From the NCBI GenBank assembly GCA_905373705.1, contig CAJPUA010000090.1, positions 1 through 5,266 on the forward strand: a DNA stretch of 5,266 nt, read 5' to 3'. Both the position numbers and the translations under genes were made by a program. This document shows positions 1 to 4,962 of this stretch, in pieces; within the stretch, counting starts at the first letter, position 1, and each line of letters opens with the position of its first letter. Origin of the DNA: an uncultured Schwartzia sp. (GTDB taxonomy: Bacteria > Bacillota > Negativicutes > Selenomonadales > Selenomonadaceae). Below the pieces are notes generated by a model. The model was not told the origin of the DNA. It saw only the letters and a list, made by a program, of their open reading frames with translations, and ran no database searches.

Positions 1-581
1 TCAGCGATGTGATCGAAATGACGGCGTCGGAGTTCGCCGCCTGCAAACCTCATATTGTCCCATTAGAGACGCGCGTTGAAAAGGAAAAACCGTTCCAACG
101 AAATATATACGTATTGTACGACGAGGCGAATGATTTCACCTTTTCCTGCCGCGCCGTTGTCCGCAGGCCGACGCTTCCGCTCCCCTGCGCCCAACGGGAT
201 ACGAACGCATACTTTGCCTATGCTGCGGGATATGCTGCTCACCTGAATGCGAGCATCCGCGCGATGACGACGGCGAGACACGGTTTTCGCTGCGCCGCAA
301 CAAAAGAGGCGGCGGCGCTCATCCAATCCAACGTGAAGCGCCGGCAAGGCAATAGGGAGTTTTCTCTCTTTGACGAAGGAGATTTTATTTTCGTCAGCGA
401 CGGCGCAAAGGGCGCGGATATGGTGACGATCTGTAAAGGTCTTTACGATATGTATAAGCCGGAAGGGGAGGCTGCGCTGCTGTCCGCGCTGCACGGGCGT
501 AAGGTTACCTTTTACTATCTGCCGCCCGGGGAGGAGGACTTGACGAAAGCCGTCATTTCGATCACATTGTCGACGGTGTAA
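1..581 (+). CDS. Unrecognised protein body, 5' end off window; lies inside the putative invertible segment
   Basis: The reading frame is open at the left edge (first full codon at base 3) and runs 192 codons to a TAA at 579-581. A GTG at 9 is the first possible start inside the window, but nothing upstream is visible to support it, so the gene probably enters from the left. I do not recognise the family. The protein looks soluble and mixed alpha/beta: there is no hydrophobic segment long enough to span a membrane, and five cysteines fall at about residues 14, 49, 62, 97 and 144 of the visible part. Hydrophobic stretches such as RNIYVLY, DFIFVSDG and KVTFYYLP look like beta strands. Its first residues (SDVIEMTA) are encoded by a 19-bp repeat that recurs inverted near its own 3' end, where the other strand encodes the N-terminus of a lipoprotein in the same frame. 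I infer that this is the body of that lipoprotein in inverted orientation. The function is unknown. Confidence 0.6.
   Translation, partial: SDVIEMTASEFAACKPHIVPLETRVEKEKPFQRNIYVLYDEANDFTFSCRAVVRRPTLPLPCAQRDTNAYFAYAAGYAAHLNASIRAMTTARHGFRCAATKEAAALIQSNVKRRQGNREFSLFDEGDFIFVSDGAKGADMVTICKGLYDMYKPEGEAALLSALHGRKVTFYYLPPGEEDLTKAVISITLSTV
7..25 (+). repeat. Left copy of perfect 19-bp inverted repeat
   Basis: The sequence atgtgatcgaaatgacggc is matched exactly, in reverse complement, at 549-567. Similarity falls to near background on both sides of the 19 bp (3 of 6 matches outside, 2 of 7 inside). That sharp boundary suits a recombination site better than general gene homology. The repeat is read as VIEMTA on this strand. 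It holds a weak internal dyad (GT.AT....AT.AC). Confidence 0.85.
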
Positions 582-679
582 GGGGCGCTGCTTTCTGTTG
601 CCAGAATAAACGAGCAGCCGGAAAGGACAGAGCTGCCCAGGACAGTGATCATGGCGAGGATGCGGGGGAATTTTCCCAT
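515..679 (-). CDS. Lipoprotein N-terminus cut short at the inversion repeat (apparent OFF form)
   Basis: The frame encodes 54 aa. The ATG at 679 is chosen because AGGAG lies 10 nt upstream (690-694) and because it gives a clean lipoprotein signal peptide: MGKFPR, then a hydrophobic stretch, then the lipobox LSGC with the lipidated cysteine at residue 22. A start at 733 would add 18 polar residues with no ribosome binding site and would bury the signal. The mature part after Cys22 runs to VDNVIEMTA (residue 44, end of the 19-bp repeat). The last ten residues, FVKSSSPGGR, are simply the antisense of the plus-strand gene before a TAG stop. A mature lipoprotein of about 33 residues could exist, but a truncated gene is more likely. 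Joined to the plus-strand body by inversion, the product would be about 225 aa or more, an ordinary lipoprotein size. The function is unknown. Confidence 0.6.
   Translation of the reverse strand: MGKFPRILAMITVLGSSVLSGCSFILATESSAPYTVDNVIEMTAFVKSSSPGGR
549..567 (-). repeat. Right copy of perfect 19-bp inverted repeat
   Basis: This is the exact reverse complement of 7-25. On the minus strand it encodes (N)VIEMTA of the lipoprotein start. On the plus strand the same bases encode AVISIT, near the C-terminus of the body gene, four codons before its stop. Both strands of this repeat are therefore coding, and the reading frame is kept through a crossover in either direction. Confidence 0.85.
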
Positions 680-689
680 AATGGATCTG

Positions 690-694
690 CTCCT
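690..694 (-). promoter_or_regulatory. Ribosome binding site of the lipoprotein gene
   Basis: Minus-strand AGGAG lies 10 nt before the ATG at 679. It decides the start at MGKFPR over the upstream ATG at 733 and argues that the signal-peptide frame is, or was, a translated gene. Confidence 0.6.
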
Positions 695-775
695 GTCTGG
701 CGCTTGAAAGGGATGGGCATGCCTTGAAAGCATTATTTAACCATGTAAAATAAGTATCAGACATCTTACGCGCCT

Positions 776-806
776 TACGATAATTATATACGATAACCAA
801 AAAATA
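776..806 (-). promoter_or_regulatory. Candidate vegetative promoter of the lipoprotein, with direct repeats over the -10
   Basis: A perfect minus-strand TATAAT lies at 788-783. The -35 is poor (TTTTTA at 16 nt), but a T-rich tract lies just upstream and may help. The octamer TACGATAA (plus strand) occurs at 776-783 and again at 789-796, a 13-bp period that flanks and overlaps the -10 box. CTTACG also recurs at 765-770 and 774-779. Start of transcription would be near 776, giving a leader of about 96 nt. The repeats could be an operator, but no regulator is visible. The promoter reads inward toward the invertible segment. Confidence 0.45.
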
Positions 807-843
807 AAAAAGAAAAAGGAAGCGTAAATTGATCAAAACACAG

Positions 844-875
844 AAAAAAGCCCCTCCCTTGCGGGAGAGGCTTTT
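844..875 (-). terminator. Intrinsic terminator of the flagellin gene, possibly bidirectional
   Basis: On the minus strand AAAAGCCTCTCCC pairs with GGGAGGGGCTTTT around a GCAA tetraloop of the stable GNRA class, with one G-U pair, and a run of six T closes it. It starts 18 nt after the flagellin stop. The plus strand also has A-rich and T-rich flanks, though the G-U pair becomes a C-A mismatch there, so it may end rightward transcripts less well. It separates the flagellar operon from the lipoprotein locus. Confidence 0.92.
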
Positions 876-893
876 GAAGTCTGGTAGTCCAGA

Positions 894-2213
894 TTACTGG
901 AGCAAGCTGAGAACCGAGCTCGAGTTCTGGTTCGCCTGAGACAGCATGGACTGAGCGGCCTGCAGAAGAACGTTGTTCTTCGTGTATTCCGTCATTTCCT
1001 TCGCCATGTCGGCGTCGCGGATCGTGGACTCGGAGTTCTGGACGTTCTCGGAAGCCGTGGTCAAGTTGCTGCTCGTGTATTCGAGGCGGCTCTCGACGGC
1101 GCCGATCGTCGTCTGCTGATCCAGCGCTTTCTGGAGCGCATTGTCAAGAACATTGATCGCCGCGTTGGCTTTGCCCTGCGTCGAAACGTTCAGCGTCACA
1201 CCGTCAGTACCCTTAAGACCAAGAGCAACGGAACGCATATCCGTCATGCCGACCTTGATGGCCTGGTTGGCTCTCGTGCCGACCTGGAGGACGATGGAGT
1301 TGTCTTCCGACTTGTTCTGCGCCCGGATGGACTCGGAGAAGTTATCGAGAACAGAGTTCGCGTTCTTGTTAATCTTGCCCGTATTGTCCGTGATGCTCAT
1401 CGTGAAGCCGGAGATCTGACCGTCCGTGCCGCTCGTCGTAGCCGTCATCGTGATCGCGGAGCCCATATCAGCCGTGTAGACCGTATTGCCCGAGCCGTCG
1501 ATACCGATCTTCGCCGTAGAGTTCGCGATTTTCAGCGCTTCCTTCAGGGTGTTAACCCCGTTGTAGGCAACCTTCTTCAGAACCTCATCCAGCGAGTTGC
1601 TGCCGACCTGGAAGGTCGTGATGTAGGTCTGACCCTGACGAACATAGGAGACCGTCACCTGATCCGTGCTGTGGATGTAGAGAGACTCGCCGTTACGATT
1701 CTGCAGAGCCGTCAGAGCGGAAGATCCCGTCGTATCCTTGCTCATGCTCTCGTTGGTCAGCGACGTCGAAGTCGTCGTCGTCTTGTTGTTGTGCGAGCCA
1801 TCAACAAGATACTTGCCGTTGTAAGTGACGTTGGCGTTGTCATCGATCTGGTCGATGGACTGATCGAGTTCCTTCTGGATCGTCTGACGATCGCTGTCGG
1901 TGTTCGTATCGTTGGCTGCGTTGATGACCTTCTCTTTGAGGGTCTTCAGGATGTCAACCGTGCTGGAGACAGCGCCTTCAGCGACACGCATCATGCTGTT
2001 GCCGTTCTGCGTGTTGCGGTTGTCCTGATCCAACGACTTGATCTGAACGCGCATACGCTCGGAGATCGCATACCCGGAGGCATCGTCCGCCGCAGTGTTG
2101 ATGCGCATGCCCGAAGAAACTTTCTGCAGGCTCTTGGCGAGCGCGTTCGAGTTCCTGTTCAGGATGTTCAGAGTGTTGATCGCCGACATGTTGTTCTTTA
2201 CTACCATTGCCAT
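894..2213 (-). CDS. fliC: Flagellin, the main filament subunit
   Basis: This 439-aa protein is exported through the flagellar type III apparatus and polymerises into the filament. The N-terminal D0/D1 domain covers about residues 3-141, with NNMSAINT, the family hallmark SSGMRINTAADDASGYAISERM and later NVTYNGKYLVDG. The C-terminal D1/D0 covers about 354-439, with the coiled-coil AVESRLEYTSSNL, then DADMAKEMTEYTKNNVL and the usual SLLQ end. The centre (about 142-353) is a moderate variable domain rich in Thr, Ser and Asn. There are no cysteines. The ATG at 2213 is chosen because GGGAGG lies 10 nt upstream (2224-2229) and MAMVVKNN is the normal start; an in-frame ATG at 2258 lies upstream of the ribosome binding site. 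The gene is last in the operon and also has a candidate sigma-28 promoter of its own. The segment aligned to the TLR5 contact is altered (see findings). Confidence 0.97.
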   Translation of the reverse strand: MAMVVKNNMSAINTLNILNRNSNALAKSLQKVSSGMRINTAADDASGYAISERMRVQIKSLDQDNRNTQNGNSMMRVAEGAVSSTVDILKTLKEKVINAANDTNTDSDRQTIQKELDQSIDQIDDNANVTYNGKYLVDGSHNNKTTTTSTSLTNESMSKDTTGSSALTALQNRNGESLYIHSTDQVTVSYVRQGQTYITTFQVGSNSLDEVLKKVAYNGVNTLKEALKIANSTAKIGIDGSGNTVYTADMGSAITMTATTSGTDGQISGFTMSITDNTGKINKNANSVLDNFSESIRAQNKSEDNSIVLQVGTRANQAIKVGMTDMRSVALGLKGTDGVTLNVSTQGKANAAINVLDNALQKALDQQTTIGAVESRLEYTSSNLTTASENVQNSESTIRDADMAKEMTEYTKNNVLLQAAQSMLSQANQNSSSVLSLLQ

Positions 2214-2368
2214 AATGTAAATTCCTCCCTGGTTTATATAGGTTTTTATTACGAGCATCCCTGCCCGCTTTTAACTTTTATAATAGTGAGTTCCGCTGCC
2301 GATTTCCGTCCGGGTGCTAGCGGTCCGTTCCGTCCCCCAGCCTCGGATCTCACTGATTACCGTCTTAT
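2214..2368 (-). promoter_or_regulatory. Long structured 5' leader of the flagellin mRNA
   Basis: If transcription starts from the sigma-28 promoter near 2368, the leader is about 155 nt and has no reading frame of note. Arms at 2344-2354 and 2285-2295 are complementary over 11 positions with one mismatch and enclose a 48-nt, G-rich loop. The leader holds nine GGA triplets. They include CAGGGATG at about 2256-2263, which resembles the CsrA consensus, and two in the Shine-Dalgarno itself (AGGGAGGA). In Bacillus subtilis CsrA represses flagellin translation at such sites and is antagonised by FliW. Use of the same circuit here is inference. Confidence 0.45.
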
Positions 2369-2374
2369 ACTCTT

Positions 2375-2400
2375 ATATCGGGTATTTTTTATCTTTCTTA
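2375..2400 (-). promoter_or_regulatory. Candidate sigma-28 (FliA/SigD-type) promoter of flagellin
   Basis: The minus strand reads TAAG (2400-2397), 14 nt, then CCCGATAT (2382-2375). The known consensus is TAAA, about 15 nt, GCCGATAA or GCCGATAT, so the -10 matches at 7 of 8 and the -35 at 3 of 4, with spacing one short. Sigma-28 is the usual late flagellar sigma factor and flagellin its usual target. The predicted start is near 2368. No intrinsic terminator is visible between the fliT-like gene and this promoter, so read-through from the operon may add to flagellin expression. Confidence 0.65.
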
Positions 2401-2440
2401 AGTGTTTTTTAAAATCTTTTTTTCTAATCTTCCCGCAAAA

Positions 2441-2788
2441 TCAGTAGGCTTTGTCAAACCCTCGATTAATTGTGGGCGCGTCGTTAAAATCATAGGCGCG
2501 CGTATAGGCCTCGACCGATTCGCTGCGTTGCCGCGCCCGATTAAGCCAGCGCCGCGCCGTCTGCTGCATATCGAAATCCAGAGGCTTTAATTCTGCGAGA
2601 AGCGCCTCGCCTTCCGGCGTAGAGCGAAAGTCGTCCGTCTCCAGCTCTTCGATCCAGCCGAAAACGATCTCCCGCTGCCGCGCCAGTTCGAGGAACATGT
2701 CGACATCGTCTTTCTCGATGAACTTCCTCATCTCCCTGGTCAGCATCAAAAACTGCTGCCACTGAGAGCGCGCCGTGCGTTCCGCCAT
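2441..2788 (-). CDS. fliT: FliT-like flagellar chaperone (small helical protein)
   Basis: This 115-aa protein is rich in Glu, Arg, Gln and Leu, and nearly all of it looks alpha-helical (for example WQQFLMLTREMRKFIEKDDVDMFLELARQREIVFGWIEELE). In other bacteria FliT is the export chaperone of the cap protein FliD and in some also tunes flagellar gene expression. FliT sequences diverge strongly, so the name rests mainly on size, helical character and position right after fliS and fliD. The ATG at 2788 sits one base after the fliS TGA, with AAGGGG in the end of fliS as ribosome binding site, which implies translational coupling. A longer frame reaching 3037 only overlaps fliS out of frame and is rejected. 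An unnamed late-operon protein remains possible. Confidence 0.7.
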   Translation of the reverse strand: MAERTARSQWQQFLMLTREMRKFIEKDDVDMFLELARQREIVFGWIEELETDDFRSTPEGEALLAELKPLDFDMQQTARRWLNRARQRSESVEAYTRAYDFNDAPTINRGFDKAY

Positions 2789-2789
2789 C

Positions 2790-3170
2790 TCACTGCCCCT
2801 TTTCCTTACGCGCTTTAACCATCGCTTTCGCCCAGGCGTCCCGCAATTCAGAGATGATATGCTTCGCCTCGTCGATCTTGTCGACGTCGCTCTTGAGGTT
2901 CGCCTCGACCAGCCGGTCGTATACGTAATTATACAACGGCATGAGCTGATGTGCAATATCATATTCCATATTGAGGGTAACGCGAAATTCGGTAATGATA
3001 TTCTGCGCCTTTTGAAGCGCCGTATTCGCTTCTTCAAAATTCTTTTTTTCCAGCGCTTCCCGCCCTTCCGTCATAAAGCGAAGGGCGCCGTTATAAAGCA
3101 TCAGGGTCAGCGCTTCCGGCGTCGCCGTCAGAATCTGCTGTCTTTTATACGCTTCCGCGGCATTTACCAT
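2790..3170 (-). CDS. fliS: Flagellar secretion chaperone FliS
   Basis: FliS (126 aa) binds the C-terminal D0 helices of flagellin in the cytoplasm, stops early polymerisation and delivers it to the export gate. Family marks are the N-terminal AAEAYKRQQILTATPEALTLMLYNGALRFM, the middle KAQNIITEFRVTLNMEYDIAHQLMPLYNYVYDRLVEAN, and a charged C-terminal helix (ELRDAWAKAM). Length is typical. The ATG at 3170 has AGGGGG seven bases upstream. It lies 27 nt after fliD and one base before the fliT-like gene, so the three are surely one transcript. Nothing odd is seen. Confidence 0.96.
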   Translation of the reverse strand: MVNAAEAYKRQQILTATPEALTLMLYNGALRFMTEGREALEKKNFEEANTALQKAQNIITEFRVTLNMEYDIAHQLMPLYNYVYDRLVEANLKSDVDKIDEAKHIISELRDAWAKAMVKARKEKGQ

Positions 3171-3197
3171 ATCGGATCCCCCTGCCTTGACCGGTCA

Positions 3198-4943
3198 CTA
3201 TTTCGTGCCGCCGCCAAAGATTGTGTTGTACATCGAGTTGAGCCGCGCAATCATAGTTTCCATGGCGTCGTATTTTTTGAAGAGCCGCGTTTTATAATCG
3301 TCCATCTTGCTCTTGAAGCTGTCCATGTTCGTCTTAAATCTCGTGATCTTCTTACCCAGCGTCGTCTCATCCTTACTGTCGGACGATACGCCGGCATAGT
3401 CCTTGACTTTCGCGACACCGTCGTTGATCGCGTTGTAGTAAAGGCGATTGATAATCCCGCGATTATTGTAGTCATCCGTGCGGATATAATCGCGCTTTTT
3501 ATTGGCGTCCGTTGAGTAGTACTTATCCTGATCGTTGGCAAAAATTTTGTAAACGCAGTCCGGCTCCGCCGCCAATGCCTTTTTCAGCTTGTCCTCGTCG
3601 AGCGTCAGGTGCCCTTTGTTGTTCGACGACGTAATCCCGATCGAGGAAGCGGAATTATACTGTCCGTCGACGCTCTTCACCGGGGTCGAGATCGCTTCGC
3701 GCATCGCCGTGAGCAGGTTGCCGATGATCTTATTATGGTAGAGCAGGCCGGATTTGACCTTCTTGTTCCACTCTTCGATCTGGGTCTGGGTCATCCCGGA
3801 CTTCTCCGATTCGGTAAGCGGCTCATAGTCTGAGCTGGTGTCATAGTTCCAGCTGCTGGTGTTGTACTTTTCGGAAAGATCGTCGATGAGTTTATTGTAG
3901 TCCTCGACGAATTTCTTGACGTTTTCTATAATCTTGTCCGTATCTTGCGATACGGAAACCGTCGTCACGCCGGTGGTTTTGCCCAGGAAATTATAGGTCA
4001 CGCCGCCGACCGTCAGGCTGTTATTCTTTACCCCTGTATATTCCTTACCGTCTACTTTCACTTTGCCGTCGGCGCCCATGCAACCGTTTGTCTGCCCGGC
4101 GGCAAAAGGAACCGTATGGCCGCTGGGCGGCGTCAGCTGATGAAGCGCGCCGTCTTTCGACTGCTCCAGATGCAGGTTGTTAAAGAGCTGCGACGCATAT
4201 TCGCCGCCGTCGGCGGCCCCCGCCATCGTCAGATTGATTCCCGCCTCGCTTCCCGACGTCTTATTATACAGCGAGAAAGAATCCGTCGTCGCGTCATAGC
4301 TGGCGGTGATCCCCGTCGATTTGGCGTTGATATCCGCCGCCAGATCGTTATACGTCTTGCCGTTATAGAGATCCGCGAAGGTATAGGTAACGGTGTTTTT
4401 CTTCTGCTCCTCGGTTGTCAGAGCCTGATTCGTCCCGTTCAGCGTAAAGCTGATCGCCTTGGCATCCGCCGCCGCCGTGTGCGTGTTGCCATCCTTATCT
4501 TTATAAGTAAAGGTTCCGTCCGCGTTGCGCTGCAAGTCCTGAAATACGTTGTCCTTCAGCTGGATACTGTTCGCCGCCGTCCCATCGCGGTGAATCTTGT
4601 CTTTCGTCAAAAGATGCGCGTTAGCGGACAGCTCCGTGACCTCTACCCGGTGCGCCATCGCGACCGCCGAACCGTTGGCTCTGGCCGTAATAAAAGACTC
4701 ATTGCTTGACGAAGCCTTCATGGCGCTCATGTTCGACTGCATTTTATAATCAGAAAGCGTCTTATACTTGAAAGCGAAGAGATCTTTATAAATCCCGGCA
4801 AAAACTTCCTTTTCCATTTCCGCTTTCAATTCCCGCTTATACAGCTTGTCGTACTGTTTCTGCTTGCCGAGCATGCCTACCTTGACGAGCGATTCGATAT
4901 CGAGCCCTGATCCGCTCAGACCGTAAATTCCGTTTACTCCCAT
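3198..4943 (-). CDS. fliD: Flagellar filament cap protein FliD (HAP2)
   Basis: FliD (581 aa) forms the cap at the filament tip under which flagellin subunits fold in. The N-terminal FliD domain spans about residues 8-108 (GSGLDIESLVKVGMLGKQK; SANAHLL). A flagellin-hook IN motif lies at about 190-240 (TYNDLAADINAKSTGITASYD). The C-terminal FliD domain covers about 296-570, with the conserved YNFLGKTTGVTTVSVSQD, VKKFVEDYNKLIDDL and the block YEPLTESEKSGMTQTQIEEWNKK cut here to YEPLTESEK...IEEWNKK. A coiled coil ends it (RFKTNMDSFKSKMDDYKTRL). Length is ordinary to slightly long for the family. Cysteines at 288 and 463 are unusual for an external appendage protein. The ATG at 4943 has GGAGGGG eight bases upstream, and the start MGVNGIYGLSGSGLDI is typical. 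Tandem stops TAG-TGA close it. Confidence 0.96.
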   Translation of the reverse strand: MGVNGIYGLSGSGLDIESLVKVGMLGKQKQYDKLYKRELKAEMEKEVFAGIYKDLFAFKYKTLSDYKMQSNMSAMKASSSNESFITARANGSAVAMAHRVEVTELSANAHLLTKDKIHRDGTAANSIQLKDNVFQDLQRNADGTFTYKDKDGNTHTAAADAKAISFTLNGTNQALTTEEQKKNTVTYTFADLYNGKTYNDLAADINAKSTGITASYDATTDSFSLYNKTSGSEAGINLTMAGAADGGEYASQLFNNLHLEQSKDGALHQLTPPSGHTVPFAAGQTNGCMGADGKVKVDGKEYTGVKNNSLTVGGVTYNFLGKTTGVTTVSVSQDTDKIIENVKKFVEDYNKLIDDLSEKYNTSSWNYDTSSDYEPLTESEKSGMTQTQIEEWNKKVKSGLLYHNKIIGNLLTAMREAISTPVKSVDGQYNSASSIGITSSNNKGHLTLDEDKLKKALAAEPDCVYKIFANDQDKYYSTDANKKRDYIRTDDYNNRGIINRLYYNAINDGVAKVKDYAGVSSDSKDETTLGKKITRFKTNMDSFKSKMDDYKTRLFKKYDAMETMIARLNSMYNTIFGGGTK

Positions 4944-4962
4944 GATATTTTCCCCTCCACGC

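Larger units (their letters stand above)
7..567. mobile_element. Putative invertible DNA segment (phase-variation switch)
   Basis: Two exact 19-bp inverted repeats enclose 523 bp that consist almost wholly of one reading frame. On the right flank, pointing inward, are a promoter, a ribosome binding site and a lipoprotein signal peptide whose coding frame crosses the right repeat and then stops. The body of a protein without a visible signal peptide starts at the left repeat in the same codon frame. Recombination between the repeats would fuse signal peptide and body in frame. This layout is known from site-specific inversion systems such as shufflons, hsdS loci and surface-protein switches, which use tyrosine or serine recombinases. 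No recombinase is visible here, so it would have to act from elsewhere. A fixed ancestral inversion or an assembly error at the repeat would look the same in one sequence. Confidence 0.6.

Noticed and set aside
582..650. GCTGC/GCAGC hairpins after the plus-strand stop as a terminator
   Set aside because: Stems are only about 5 bp, no T-run follows, and the bases encode the lipoprotein signal peptide on the other strand.
680..733. Upstream ATG at 733 as the start of the lipoprotein
   Set aside because: It adds 18 polar residues before the signal peptide and has no Shine-Dalgarno; the ATG at 679 has AGGAG and a clean signal sequence.
63..836. 257-codon minus-strand frame through the left region
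   Set aside because: It runs antisense to the better supported plus-strand body, is Arg/His-rich as shadow frames are, crosses the lipoprotein start out of frame, and its start near 836 lacks a convincing ribosome binding site.
880..893. Small hairpin TCTGG-TAGT-CCAGA between the flagellin stop and its terminator
   Set aside because: Only 5 bp with no conserved context; too weak to call next to the strong terminator.
2234..2290. Second flagellin promoter close to the gene (TATAAT-like and GCTCGTAA boxes)
   Set aside because: The -10 like boxes have no matching -35, and the sigma-28 match here is only about 5 of 8 with wrong spacing.
1671..2447. 258-codon plus-strand frame over the flagellin gene
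   Set aside because: It is a shadow of flagellin: Arg/Val-rich composition, no ribosome binding site, and it runs through the flagellin promoter and leader.
2452..2457. Minus-strand TTGACA at the end of the fliT-like gene as a -35 box
   Set aside because: No acceptable -10 lies 16-19 bp downstream; the sigma-28 type promoter further on explains flagellin better.
3945..4709. 254-codon plus-strand frame over fliD, and the similar frame at 2775-3515
   Set aside because: Both are antisense to clear flagellar genes, have shadow-type Arg/Ile/Val-rich composition and match no family I know.
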